Below, in pieces: positions 11,301-23,888 of a DNA stretch of 64,000 nt. The position numbers were made by a program, and so were the translations under genes. Location: positions 2,917,204 to 2,981,203 of the forward strand of contig JACDQD010000009.1 in assembly GCA_019843655.1 (NCBI GenBank), in the 5' to 3' direction. Under the pieces are notes generated by a model. It saw only the letters and a list, made by a program, of their open reading frames with translations, did no database searches and had not been told where the DNA came from. Each line of letters opens with the position of its first letter. Position 1 is the stretch's first letter. The stretch comes from Lethocerus indicus (lineage: Eukaryota; Arthropoda; Insecta; Hemiptera; Belostomatidae).

Positions 11301-14300
11301 TTACTTTTCCCAAACCATCAGAATTTGGCTGGAATTGCAAACGAAGAGAGTGGGAAGAATAGTGTAGGTTCCACCATTTCCCCATAACGATCGTTATGCA
11401 GTATAGAGCATATTGACACTAATATAGCACACTGTACCTCTACACAATGATATAAGTTATTGACTGCAGACAGAAAGCAATTGTCAAAACTTTGGGCGGC
11501 CATTTTCAACAGATGTGTTCTGAAAATTAAACAGCAATTGCCCAGTATTAAATATGGACAAAATAATATTTCAAAATTGACCGGCGGAAAGGGGAGACAT
11601 TTACGAACGCCCGTTGACGTTTACAAATTCAAAGTTAATTATTATAATTGCACGCCCTCGCATTGTTTCGAAACGCGAACGGGGCTCATGAATATTTATC
11701 GGCAATAAGCTGTCGTCGGTAGCGATTTTCTGCCGCCCATCGGGCACGTCAATAATACGTGCATAAACTCAATCCTGTTAAAATTCAAGCCGGCGCGTAC
11801 ATTTTCATAAGGTCACACTTTCCTGTGTCTCACGATCGCAAACACAACGGAACAGGGTTTCGATTAATTTACTGGTTTATTTTCACCTCGGTGTCAGAAA
11901 CGTATTGGGAATGAAAAATTACAAGTATAAAGTGTATTTTAGTTCGGAGATACGGATTGCTTCCCGACAGAGTGAGGATATGTAAAGCCGCTCGAGCGGT
12001 GACATGCTCAAGAAGTAAGTTACGGGGACGGGCACAGGATAGTTTATTTCGTTTTCTCTCTCTTGTTTTCTTTTCCTCTCAATACTGCTTAGCAATTGGT
12101 TCTTTAACCCCATTTCTGCGGATACCCACGCGAATCTTCGTTCCCAAGTACTCCTGTCCTTCAATAATCCTACTCTAGTAATGGATTGAAGAGCTGGAAC
12201 GCTTTCATTCAAGGGATTTCATTCACTAATTTTTTTTGGACAAACCATATTTTAATTTTGGAAACTACTCCGGAAAAGTTGCCAATTGAAGTTAGCACTA
12301 TAAATCATACTTCACTAGAATTTGCCGTTCAGATGATTAAATTTGACTATTTTACGTAGTAGTTTAGGTACTACATATGTTTAAAATACCGCAACGAAAC
12401 ATACTATTCTTCGAGTTTGTTGGCTCTTAGCTAGATTAAGTTGAATTAGACTGACGAGGTGGGCGGGCCCCAGGAAAGTTTCGAAGACGGCGGAAGAACG
12501 TTCGAATCGATAGCGGGAGAATCCCAAATAACCCGCGCCGAACGCCTACAGTTTCCTGTCGGGGATGGATTGGTTGAAGTGTCCAGCGTAAACCGTAGTC
12601 GGGGGTTGAGTTACGTCGCCACGGCAAGAGCGATGGGGGTTCGAATCCCGCAATAAGTTTCCGGCTGGATTAATTCGACGGGGGAACTTTGCGCCGATTG
12701 GAAACAATGGGCCCGATTTTCGGGTTAGAGTGGACAGCGGTTAAAGTTGGAAATGGGTTCCGGCAAAACCAACGATGGGCCTCACGGCCGTCGTCGAGCC
12801 GCTGAATAGCCGATACAAAGAGTTATTTGACCCATGGGGGGGGCGGGGAGAAATGGGACCGACCGATATTGAATCGGACAAGCCTAAAGTTTATACGATT
12901 CGACAGTTCAACACCTGTTGCCGCTCGTCACTAGACTGTCGTGAAACCTCTTTCCTTTATAATGGCAAATTTGAGGATTAAAATTTTAATTCAGGTTTAT
13001 GTTACGAACATTTTTCGTTCAACTGCCTGCTAACTGGGACCATTTTTCAGTAGGACAGAGACCTCGAAAGTACCTCAACGTATTGCAGACAAAGTTTTGC
13101 AGCCGAAAACTGGTCGGGTTCAGACCAGCCCTTGATTGACGAATTCTAAATGCTTCGGTGAAAGTTGAAAGGCTTGCTCACAACTACAGTAATCATTTTT
13201 AAATTGAAAATCGGACTTCAAAACCCATATCGAGCCTTTGTTAATGAAGATATTTTGTTCAAGAAAATTCATGAGAAGATTCCTCTCCTGGACTCGATCC
13301 AGACGAGAGGGCTTAGGACGTGTGCAGCTCAAGGGGTGTGTGGTAAAATCGATTGGGATAGTTGACCCGAGGATTCGTGCCCAGAGGTTGGCACGCCCCA
13401 ACTGATGTCTATATTTTTTATTTTGTATTTATCCATACGGTACACTTATTATCCGCAATATGGAAGCTGCTGAAGTATTTGTTGTCGACATTTATAAAAA
13501 AATAGAATATATTATAGTATCGTATGCAGAGGATAGGAGACGAAGGACCAAGGATCAAATTTGACGCCTTTCTCTCATTATATACGGGAATTGGTTAGCT
13601 GTTAGTCGTTTATGATATTTATTATCTTCGGTCGGGATCTAAAAGGGTCGTGTTGATATCGGACCTCCGATAAGACGGAGGGCCCTTTCATGTGACTGAG
13701 GTATTGGCCGCAGGTAGGACAACATTGCGGGGGGCTCCAGTGGCGTTCACGTTTAGCGCTGTTTGCCGTATGTCCGTTGTCGGAGCGGTTGATAGCGCCT
13801 AAGTGTTATCGATCCGGCCTAATTGGGGGGGCCGAGCTTACGTTCCTGAACGCATGCCCGTACAACGGACGCGTGTTTAGCCCAATCCATATATATCCGA
13901 ATTAGCCATGTAAATCGCGCTGAATGGTACGACGGCGACATGACCGCACCATCACTCCGGTAGGGTACCATTGTAACGTACACGTCCCTCGCAACATGCA
14001 TTCATTGAAATCGAAATGCGTTAAACAAGAAATACGTTGAAAATGTGTGTGTATGTGAAACTCAACCCCCTTTTCTTAAACGGTTGATGACTTCAATCGT
14101 TTGCAAAATTCAGTCATACATTCATTATAGTTGAATCAGAAATTTATAGACGTTCGTCACATTCTTCATAAAAGACAATTACTGAAAGAGGTGGCAAAAT
14201 TGTTTCTGACCGCCTCAGATGGAAAGACAAGCTCAAAAAAGAGGCTTGAACAAGGCAGAAAGAAGTAAATAACACGATATATATTAAATAAAATTCAGTA

Positions 14301-17300
14301 AAATATAATACACAAAATTCAGTAAAACCTCGACCCGCACGAAGAACATGGCAATCGTTGAAACTCCTACTTTCCGAGGAGTTAAGAAGAAATGAAACTC
14401 TTCCAGGAATGGAAATTAGTAAATAATATGTGATATATATTTTTAAATAATAATGTTCGCTAATAGTTCTGGGTAAATAATTTTATAATAATCAGTAGGG
14501 GCTGAATATCTATGAAAATTTCAAATCCATCTTTTCGAATTCCGGATATTTTAATAATTATTTTCGTCGATAGCTGCAAAACAGAAGTGATAATTTCGCT
14601 TTAATCTCATGACGGCCGTCGAGTGGCTGACACTAATTCCCGCCTTTGAGGGTCATTGAATTGGAGTACGTTGGGTATGAAGGCTCGACGGTTTATCAAA
14701 TGGGATGTGACGCTCTTACATCTCGTTACGCGAAGTCTCCGAACAACTGTTCCAATGTTTAGACAGTTGTGGGGGGTTTGGAGTGCGCAGGGAACGTCGG
14801 TCCCATGTACCAACTCGAGTTCAAACATTCGGTACAAGTGGTGAAACTCGAGCGGAGCTGGGGTATACGACTCGGTCTCGTATCGAAAACAAATTATAAT
14901 TAACGTTTGAACAGTATTAAATTAAATGTACTTTGTCGTAATCTCTGGGAATTGGCGCGCCTCCACAAATGGAAAAACAAAATTATGCTTGCGTTATATA
15001 CTGCAAATATTTTTTTATGTTTAGAACAAAAGTGTTCAATTTGAGCTCTGCGTGAAACAATTTTATCCGCCAACAAGGTTCGATTCATTAACGGAGCAGA
15101 GCATGAATCCGATTTTTCAATCAATGGCTTAAATTCAACGGCACGTATTTCAATTCGGTTTTCAAATCCGAACTATTTGCGAACGGTTCTCAATCCCGTT
15201 CGCTTATTTCGGGACCCGAAATTCAGCAAAAACCCGAATCTGTCGGTCATGCTTCCCGAGAAGCCGATTCCTCGCGGGACGGCCGGCCTCCGGTTCTTCC
15301 TCTCCTTTTCCCAGACCACCCCCCCCCTGTTCTATTCCTTGCGAAATTTCCCAAGAGGACCGCCGACAAAGGGATGTAAATAAACTCTTCAAGGCGAGCG
15401 TACAGTAGACGGCTTTGAATTTAATCGGGAATAAGATGGCAACTCTGGGCCGCGGTAGGAAAACGCGCTGTGTCAGCACTTTCGATACGCTATTACCGTC
15501 GTAAAAGATCCCACGGGTGATTGAATATTTTTTTAGTGTCCCATATTTGAGATCGTATCTCAAGAGATACGTAGAACCAGGAATACCAGCATCAGTTGCA
15601 GTGCAGAGATAGTATACTAACAGACGTAATTACCTAACAGGAATATGTAGCAGGGGTATACATACAATGACCAGCTACATTTGGTCAACGGAAGCAGAGG
15701 ATAACTCAGTACTAACTTCGGGTTGAACCCATTATTTGACTATTGCCGCGACAAAGTCGTTAAATAAATACGTTATATACATTTAATTCGGGTTCAGTTA
15801 TACAGTTTCGCAGTGAATATGTGTTTACTGAGCCCTGTGCATTCGCCGAAGTCGTAAAATATGTACGCTTTATTGGCAGGGCTGTAAATTTTCCCCTAAT
15901 CTTTACAGCCCGCCTATAAACATTCTGTCGCTCTCCGGTCCGACGCCACGTTGTTCACATTGAAATCCCACGTATTGTACGGAGTATTACTCTCTACTTG
16001 TTCACTGCAAGAACAGTATTCATAAAATAGCAGGATTTTATAGGCGATAAACATGGGGAAAAACTTTAAAATCAAATCGCGATGAGGTCTGTACGACGTT
16101 TGACACTCAATTATAAGAGCCTGGGGAATTTTTTCCGAGATCCAGTTGTAATTAATTCAAATTCGCAAATTAATTAAACATTTCGGATGGAGAAATTATG
16201 AAAGCAAAGAGTATACTAACAAAAAAAAGGAAAATTTTAGGAATTTCAGATATTTTCGGTGAATATATAAGATGCCAATAACCATCATATTATCGGGTCA
16301 ACAGAGAGTGATAAGAATAAAATAATCTGTTGGATAGGATTTTTTTTAAAGTTGGATCCAACACTATCAGACATTATTTAACTGTATAAAAAAAAGAGAT
16401 ATTATGGGAACTGCAGATTCGAAACTTGTTCCTCTGTCCATTCACGCCCTACAATATATCATGTCCGCTCTGCACGGGCCGATATCGTAAATATATTATG
16501 CATTGTATAAAGTAATAAATATTCTAATATTTTATTAGGCTTTTGACCTAATACGGCGGTAAGGCTTGACTTCGGGGTGATCAATTTCCTTTTTAATCTT
16601 CCCGATTTTTTGGAAAATAATTGAAAATTTCCGCATGGGGGATTTATGTTTTCACTTTGCGTACGGAAGTACGGCGGGTCCATTCAACCGTATGCGCAAA
16701 ACCCAATTTTGAATTAAAACCGCGATTGAATATTGGTCCAGACGTACTCTGGATTCAGACCGGTACCGGTCGGTCGGCGAGTTTAGTGCGGCGGCTATTT
16801 TCCAGTTTTGGATTTTCGGAGGAGAAAAAAGTTCGCGCTGGCTTAGCCGGAGCACTAATAAACCCCGAAAGCAATTACCCCGGGCCCCAGACCTTTCGAA
16901 GCCGAATCGAGAGCCAGAAATCGAATGTCGGAATATGGTGGGTGGGGGACGGGGGGGGGGTTAATGGTTGGGCAGAGACCAGTTTACGCCATCCAATTCG
17001 TGGAGTTAAATCCAACTTTTCTAATAAATTGGGAGATACAATGGCGTATTTGAAGAGGGGGGGAAAAAATAACTGGATACACAGAACTACGCGCACCGTT
17101 TTACGAGAGAACGTTCAGTTTTGGCACTCCTCCACCAAACAATAGAATAGTAAATTCAATTAAATGTATATACAATAATTAGATATATTCGTGAAATTCA
17201 GTTATAGACAGTACTCTAATCCAAGGAAAATTCAAACTCGGGTTTACGGCTTAAAGCCCAGTGAGCTTAGTTGAGGGCTTGATGTGTTGACTCATGCTAA

Positions 17301-17595
17301 TTCGAAAGCGAGAGAAACCAGGGGCGCGTATAAATGCGCTCGTTCTTTACGAGTGAATTCACGAATTAAAATAATTCACCGCGTTCATTTCGTTTGACGG
17401 ACAAGGGTAATCAATCGTAATATCATTCATAAAATGATATTTTTCATACAATTATAAAATAAGTCGGAAAGACGGTAATTTTGTTTTAGGATCGGTAAAA
17501 TCTATTTACACAACAATTCCTCTTGTATTTGGCACAACTGGACTGATAAATAGTGTATTTCCTTGCTATAAAATAGATTCCTTATATATATATGT
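8361..17595. other. Long non-coding stretch, no gene seen
   Basis: No open frame gives a recognisable product. The longest is 174 codons at 16621-17145 on the plus strand, a G-rich, low-complexity translation. CpG-rich islets occur at about 12430-12860, 13650-13980, 15150-15380 and 16640-17000. A T-arm-like word (GGGGGTTCGAATCCC) at 12634-12648 is not part of a tRNA. A G-tract cluster lies at 16936-16960. No transposon ends were recognised. Confidence 0.65.
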
Positions 17596-17601
17596 ACTTA
17601 C

Positions 17602-17666
17602 TGGACGACAGGATCGGTGTACGTTTAAACTTAAACCTTAGGTTATGACACAAATTGAAGCCTTAC
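17602..17666 (-). other. Candidate 65-nt recursive-splice exon B
   Basis: On the minus strand this segment starts with GTAAGGCTTC directly after TTTCAG and ends before a strong 5' splice site GTAAGTAC (17601-17594). Every frame has an early stop, so it is not coding. Its first 31 bases match exon A closely (both contain GTCATAAC then TAAGG), so A and B appear to be related by duplication. It fits a non-coding recursive-splice exon defined by a ratchet point and a downstream 5' site. Confidence 0.4.
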
Positions 17667-17704
17667 CTGAAACAAGAAAAAAGAACTGTTAACATCGATT
17701 CCGC
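17662..17704 (-). other. Recursive splice site B (ratchet point), minus strand
   Basis: The minus strand reads a possible branch site TGTTAAC, then a pyrimidine tract AGTTCTTTTTTCTTG, then TTTCAG joined directly to GTAAGG at 17667/17666. The branch-to-AG spacing is about the same as at site A. The upstream flank (GAATCGATGTTAAC) is clearly related to the flank of site A (GAATCAATTTTAAC). Orientation and structure agree with sites A and C. Confidence 0.62.
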
Positions 17705-17766
17705 GGATAACACTATACAATTATTATTAATGACATAATACATTTCGCATACGTGCGAATTAGGAC

Positions 17767-20700
17767 CAGTATGAACGCGTTCAAGTATGAACGCAAACTG
17801 ATACAATTTTTATTGTCCCTAGGATCATAAACCATAGACTATAGAAATGAGTAAATATATTCAATGTATATAACGAGTATGTTCGGGATAATTGACTAAA
17901 GGGTTGGATGTTACAGATAGTTACGGGTCTGGTGAGATAAATGTTTATTAAAAATGAAAATTTCATACAATCTTCAGAACAGAGGATTTGAACTTATATA
18001 GGAATCTGTAGATGCAGGCAAAAGCTCGAAAACAGAGAAGGGGTGATCGATCACACGTCATTTCTTATTCCAATGAGCGTACTCATCAGTATACTCCTCT
18101 CGTCTGCTAAGTTGAAATTTGCAATTGAATGAAAAATTCGTACCCCGGCTCGAACTGGTTGAAAGAACAACCCAATTTCCTCCCCAGTTTCAAATTTCAA
18201 CTCTATTTCTTTTGTCCGCTTTCGGCCCGAAGTTCATTAGCCTCTACTGTGAAACTGGCTGGCGAAAGAATGGGAGAATAAAGAAGTGCAATGTAAAATA
18301 AGAAATGGTGGGGGGGAGGGGACAGAGAAAAATTTATGCCCGGCTAAATGATTTACACCGCGGTACAGAGTGGGTAGAATTTATATGAATTTCCCAGCTT
18401 TTAGAAGCTAAAAAATATATATAAATAAAAAAGAAAAAGCGGAATAGTTGTAGAATGGGAAGAGCCGGCCCTCTAAGGGTGAACCCGAATAACGAATGGC
18501 CTTTTTTTTCTTAGCCTTCTTAAACCCTCGAAATTGTAGCCCCCGATTAAAAATATTATGCCGCAACTTTTGTAAACGCTACATTGTAATTTGTAGCCAG
18601 AAATACTACTTTCAGATTCAGAACTTTATAGAAAATAATCTCCCTCTTCGGTTGTGCAACGACCCGGGTTATTTGTACTTTAAAAATATCACGAGTCATT
18701 GTTCGCTCAACGCCCATTCTCGCATTGCAGAATATTTATTAAATTATGCGACAGTTCTTTCTCTTTTTAAAAATTCTAGAGAAGACTAGAGAATTCAGTT
18801 TGCTGGTTCATTACGTAAGAATTGCCTACAAGATAAAGTATAACTGTAAGTGGGCACAAGTGGCGAGACGCCGAAACATAATTATAGAGAATTGATTAAT
18901 AATAAAAAATTATTACAGGACCGCGTTTTTCGTGAACTTCTATCGTTGCCTGAACGGCGACAAAATAGAGAAATTTCACATTTGAAGCTGACTCACGCTT
19001 TGATTTAATTAAGGCGATGTTCCCACTGCGAGGTAGACAACATTCAGACACTAATACAGTAGTGCAATAGTTAAACATGTCGCCTGCCAACGAAGCATCC
19101 TGTCAGCACTTTCGGCGTGCAGACACATGTATGCAAGGATAATAAACAGCGAATATTCCTAAGCAATCTGTGTTCTGCGTCCGGTAGTGGCGTTGGAGAA
19201 ACACCGAAACCGTTTTCGCTTAGTGCCAACTAGGATTTGCTGACGTTCCGTTCTCAAAAATGCCGGGAAAATAAGAGAGATACGGTGATATAATTATACA
19301 ATTATCACATGTAATTAACTCGATTTGCAACCGATAGTGTAAAACCGTTTCAGCCTATATCTCCTCAGCACTCAGCTTCATAGTCATCCGATATCCCTCA
19401 ACACCTTATATTATAGAGTAAATAGCTCACGACTAATCTTTGTCAACTGCACTTAGCCAATTGTAAATAAAAGTTGGACATTTCCAGAGGATAAAGACAA
19501 CTCTGTGTGCTTTGTAATAAACCGAGTTTTTTATATTTTTATAAAGGCTTTCTGTGACGCTTATCTAGCCGTTACTCTCTCCCACTTCAGCGCATTCCTG
19601 GTCCTAATCCCATTCGCCGGCAGGACCGATAGTCTTCAGGGGGGAAAACGCAGGACTTTCATCTTCGGCGTGAAAAGGATAGGGTGACCCGCGGAGGGGA
19701 GGCGTGAAAGGCTCAAAGGGGGCGCGGTCCCCTGGAGATAAGCCCCTGCTTCAGCTCAACTCTGAAGCATAAACCCTATCTGGGGCCAGGGTAACGGCTC
19801 GCCCATAAGACACTTTTAAAGGGGGACCCAATAGGTCCCATGAATGCGGGGAAGGAACCTGTAAAACGATCTTTTTTCCTACTTTTTTTTATAACCAAAC
19901 CCCGATCGTCATCGCAGGACAGAACCCTCCACTTATTTGAGATTGATGTAAACATTTCAGGATAGGTAACAGGAAATTGTTTGGTCGAAAATTAGCTACG
20001 TGAAATTTACTTGCGATTTCAATCAGTGCATCAGAACCACACGTCCTCAAAAGAGTATTAGACAATTGTAATTAAAGAGTGATTAAACGGAATGATCTCA
20101 TTAGCTCCAACGTACAAATAAAAGTGTCGCAACAATGCGTCTAAATACTGACGGCGCAATTCTCATAAAAAATTATTATTCATTTGCTCGAAAAGAGAGG
20201 ATGTATTAAGGGACGTTTTATTACCATACTGAATATGTTATCATGAAAATGAGCTCTGTAAACTGTTCGCGCGATAAGTAGTTACGAAAGGTTCGGTCGT
20301 AACTTCCAGCGCCCTACGCTTTAAAGGTATATTCTGAGTCTATGAAGTGTACTCGTCGGATTTAAAATTGGAAAATTATATTCAATAAAAGCGCGGCGGT
20401 CTGAAATGTTTGGACGGCGAAAAAACTAAATAAGTGATGTCTATAAATAGACGGAGAGCTGAACCACTCAAACGGCTCAAATTGGTTACGGACTGCACGC
20501 AAAATAACCAGTAACTAGAGCTGAAATTTCAAGGTTCATGCCATTGACCAAAGTGACGGTGGCATGCCTAACCTTTAAACTGGACGGGTGTGAGTTTAAT
20601 ATTATTTTTTTTTAAATTAGAGCTCTTTTTAAATCGAACTTTCAAGCCCTTGAACTTTAGCCTCGACATGCAACTTACACAGCGGCGTATATCGAATGGC

Positions 20701-21788
20701 ACGGTAATCCTGTCTTAATGTATTACGGTTTAATTAGTCCCTTAGTCCGTTTCGCCCATACGACTGTCTGGAATTTCGTTTAGGGAATTGAATCGTCGCG
20801 GCCGGTATTTATATAAAAATATCGTAGACATAAATTTGACTCTCATTTAAAAATAAAGAGACAGAAAATGTACCGCTAGATTGAGGGATTATTCCGGTTC
20901 ATTGATAATTCGTATATTTGACGGTTTAGCTGGAATTTAATTGCGGCCAACCGGTGGGACCCGATTTACATATCTGAGCGCTATTCATTAACCGCAGTCG
21001 TTGTTTGACCCTAATTTTGACCGTTCTGTTCGAACGAGTAATTCGGGACGGGAATTTTCGAAATAACAAATTACCCTCATATTCAATTCACCTCATGTTC
21101 AAATCGACACAGTAGTCACTAATAATTCGGCCCATTCTCCCGTAATAGACACGTATTTTTTATTTATTTCATTATGTTTCCTCAATTGTGCTTTTGAGTA
21201 TCGAATACTTTCCTTTGTTCTTTGGAAGTTATAAATATGTAATGATACGTTTTATCGGTCTCTGTGTGCTAGTCATTTTTTGCATTGGAATCTCATATTA
21301 ATCAATATTTATTACACAAGCGTGTTCACCTGTGATGCAATAACATTTACTTGATTTCGATTATTCGTTTTACATCATTGAACGATGAATAGATGTATAA
21401 TTTTCATTCTCAGATAAAAACAATGTCCTGCTAATCAGGCTGGTGATTCGAAGTTAGCCCGATTTCTTCTTCCCAGTGCTGACGAGAACCCTTAACGGTA
21501 TTTGATACGTGTACGTACCTCACGAATTCAAATTATTTACTCGGAAATTTCAATAATGGGGGGGGGGAAATGTCATTAAAACTCCAGACAAATATTCGGG
21601 CTATATTACCGATATGACTCTACCGACGAAGGCGAGACGGCGCTTGAAGCAAACGAGGAAAGCTCGGCGAGATAGTATTACCCGTGTTTACTTCCTTTTT
21701 ACTTAATTATTACTCTATTCATCCCTACTTGTAGTGTGCCATTTAATTAACAGAGTAACAGTATAGCCGCCTTTCTAACAGGACGCAG

Positions 21789-21789
<1 letters not shown>
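17767..21789. other. Non-coding stretch, no gene seen
   Basis: AT-rich DNA with a CpG/GC-rich part at about 19570-19850. No recognisable protein in any frame (97 codons or fewer). No element ends were seen. It ends at the (AT)27 tract. Confidence 0.65.

Positions 21790-21843
<54 letters not shown>
21790..21843. repeat. (AT)27 microsatellite
   Basis: An uninterrupted TA dinucleotide run of about 54 bp. It abuts the truncated left side of a piggyBac remnant, so it may have grown at that break. It is self-complementary and expected to be length-polymorphic. Confidence 0.95.
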
Positions 21844-21847
<4 letters not shown>

Positions 21848-22348
21848 GGATAAAAATCCGAGAGAAAATGCTGGACATCATCCTATCTATTAAAATCAAT
21901 AAACAAATAAGAAACCCGATGATGGGTCTAAGTTATGAAAAAATGATGGTGATACTGCGGAAGACCCACGATCCGACAGTTCCGATTGGATTAGTTGTAC
22001 AGAATCCGAAGAAATACCCTCGAGAATACCGTTTATAGCCGGAAACACTCCTGAAGGACCGCACGCACACGCAGACAAGAAGGATTTTTTCGAACTGTTT
22101 TCTACTAATGAACTCGTAAATGAAATAGTTACCGAAACAAATAACTACGCCAGAACAAAGTTAGATAATAAAACTCTATCACCGTACTCGATAAGGCGAA
22201 CTTGGCACAGTGTGATAATGGAAGAAATGTGGGCATTTATTGGCGTCATAATAAATACGGGGACAATGGCGCTGGCGAATTTACAAGAATACTGGCGCTG
22301 GTGGACTGGTTAGTCCGCGCGGAAACGGCCTCGAGTGCAAAGGGTAAA
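21844..22348 (+). mobile_element. Truncated piggyBac-like element
   Basis: The segment holds a broken piggyBac transposase N-terminal part on the plus strand. About 20 bp after it comes a terminal-like motif CTCGAGTGCAAAGGGTAA (22330-22347). The inverse of that motif, CCCTTTGCACTCG after TTAA, is a common terminus of piggyBac-superfamily elements. The final TTAA is degraded to GTAA. No matching left end was found upstream, where the (AT)27 tract begins. Most of the transposase and the left end are therefore missing: a 5'-truncated, internally deleted relic. Confidence 0.7.
21918..22313 (+). pseudogene. piggyBac transposase fragment (PGBD-like)
   Basis: Reading from about 21918 there is one in-frame stop (21936-21938), then an open stretch to the stop at 22311. 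The first part is acidic and serine-rich (DPRSDSSDWISCTESEE), as is usual at piggyBac N-termini. It is followed by the conserved start of the catalytic domain: FFELFSTNELVNEIVTETN, then YSIRRTWHSVIMEEMWAFIG, then VIINTGTMALANLQEYW. These fit the DDE_Tnp_1_7 domain start. The catalytic aspartates lie further on and are absent because the frame ends where the element has been deleted. No function is expected. Confidence 0.85.
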
Positions 22349-22956
22349 GTTATAAGTTATTAAAAATTTTGAAGATAGAATTATTTGAAGTATGAGAATG
22401 AAAATCGTCATTAAACCACAAAAGAGGATAAAACAGAGTCGACTGTCGGGAACGGAGAGAGAGAGAAAGGCACAAAGGGTAGATTAGAGCGTGAAATGAA
22501 AGCGTTTTAAATTTTGACCAACGAGGAGTATCTCCGGCGGTGCAATATTGTCGGGGTTTGGACGGCGCCTCTATAGGCCAAGCACGGCCGGCTTTATTGT
22601 GGCGCGGTATTGCCTACCCACTGCCGGACGGGCGCCCTCCGCCTCATCCCACCCGCCGCCGCGCGCGCGACACTGACAACTGACACACCTCGGCCTTTAT
22701 TTCTACGGCCCGGCTCACTTAAAAAGCGCCCTCAGCACTGGCCTGCTTCACCCTCACTATTCCATCACACTGAGTATTCCGCGGACCGAAGAAATTTTCC
22801 TTTCTTAAAACTCCGCAGGCACTAAAAATAATTGATCGATCCCTACTACGATCTCAACTTTCCTGGTATTTTAACCGCAATATTAAATAATTATTATTGA
22901 AATAGTCTTAATAATAAAGTGTTGGATAAAAGTTTAATGCAGGTATTCTAGTAATA
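22349..22956. other. CpG-rich islet between two elements
   Basis: No gene is seen. The part at 22540-22770 is strikingly GC- and CpG-rich (for example CCGCCGCGCGCGCGACACTG), in contrast to the AT-rich flanks. A 71-codon frame at 22610-22825 is a composition effect. It could be an unmethylated regulatory islet or part of an old GC-rich repeat. Confidence 0.5.
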
Positions 22957-23487
22957 TTGGCTTGACAACTAAGTAATTGCGGAATTCACCAACTAGCGGC
23001 GTTGTACATATTAAGTACGTCAACATCTTTGCACAGATAAGACTCTTTGATACGTTATTATTTGGTCCTTTCTGAAACATTCGGTATCAAAATTACATTG
23101 ACCGGAAATGTGTGTGTGTATAAAAAGCTAAAACACGGTGAACCGAAGTGAGCATTTCCGTCACATTTCGCTTTTTTATTTTCGCGAAGGTGTTAATGCC
23201 TCGCAGGCTCATAAAAAGTTGTACGCCGTGTACGGTGATGAAGCGTTAAAAGAACGGCAGTGTCGGTACCGGTTGGCGAAATTCCGGTCGGGGGATTTTT
23301 CATTAAAAGATGAGGAGCGCTCTGGACGTCCGGTGGAGGTCGATGATGACCGAATAAAGGCCATTATTGGGGGACATTGCAGAGAAGCTGAATGTATCTT
23401 ATGCATGCATTCAAAACCATCTACGGCTTTTCTGTGCAAAGATGTTGACGTCCCTAAAAATATGCAATTACTTAGTTGTCAACCCAA
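22957..23487 (+). mobile_element. Deleted mariner element, complete ends, TA duplications
   Basis: The left end TTGGCTTGACAACTAAGTAA (from 22957) and the right end, inverse TTGGGTTGACAACTAAGTAA (to 23487), form near-perfect terminal inverted repeats of about 25 bp. TA dinucleotides flank both ends (22955-22956 and 23488-23489), the expected mariner target duplication. A second inverted pair lies inside (ACGTCAACATCTTTGCACAG at 23022-23041 and its complement at 23428-23447). At 531 bp it is less than half of a full ~1.3 kb mariner. It carries only the first part of the transposase, joined near the right end: an internally deleted, MITE-like derivative. Confidence 0.92.
23138..23456 (+). pseudogene. 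Mariner transposase N-terminal remnant
   Basis: The frame starts MNRSEHFRHISLFYFREGVN and continues through the first helix-turn-helix of mariner transposases (ASQAHKKLYAVYGDEAL, then RCRYRLAKFRSGDF-like wording), then the linker EERSGRPVEVDDDRIKAI. A frameshift at about 23370 moves the second helix-turn-helix to another frame (AEKLNVSYACIQNHLRLF). The coding part then ends by deletion into the right terminal region. The DDD catalytic domain is missing, so the product could not transpose. I see no repressor role beyond the general possibility for DNA-binding fragments. Confidence 0.88.
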
Positions 23488-23489
23488 TA

Positions 23490-23888
23490 GTATTCTTCTT
23501 CTATTGGTACCAGATACAATAGGGACTTGATTATTTTGTAAGTCGGCGTTGACAAAATTTTTAATCCAGGGTGACAAAGACGTATGAACCTACTTATTCC
23601 TAGACATCGAGCTCTGAGGCCAACTTTTATTAATGTTCAATCGGGGTGTCGAGGGCCTTCTGCAATTTAGGCTGTGGATTGTGCCCCAGTAAAGGTCTAA
23701 CCTAGGGCCCTCGGAGCGGACAAATGGCCCTGCGGAATTAACCCGGCGGCCGAGTCCCATTTAGAAGGGCCCATTTAGTTCAGCTCTCGTCCGGGATTCC
23801 TATAATCAGGGCCTTTCGTCGGCCTCGACGGGTCAAAGGTAGTACCACAACTTAACGCTTCGAACGAACGTCTTAATTAAAATAAATA
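23490..23888. other. GC-rich spacer without gene
   Basis: No open frame of note. The part at 23640-23850 is GC-rich with repeated GGGCC words, like the islet at 2.9-3.1 kb. It separates the mariner from the LINE remnant. Confidence 0.5.

Noticed and set aside
12570..12660. tRNA or tRNA-derived SINE suggested by GGTTCGAATCC and an A-box-like word 64 bp upstream
   Set aside because: The acceptor and anticodon stems do not form, the T-stem has a mismatch, and the A-B spacing is long. No tail or direct repeat was found.
16621..17145. Longest open frame, 174 codons, plus strand
   Set aside because: The translation has no recognisable domain, is G/S/R/K-rich and spans a G-run (16951-16960). There is no promoter or splice context, and overlapping frames on both strands are also open, which indicates a composition effect.
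21896..22078. Minus-strand 60-codon frame over the piggyBac relic
   Set aside because: Antisense shadow of the plus-strand piggyBac coding remnant.
22610..22825. 71-codon frame in the CpG-rich islet
   Set aside because: Proline- and arginine-rich translation explained by GC content. No conserved motif.
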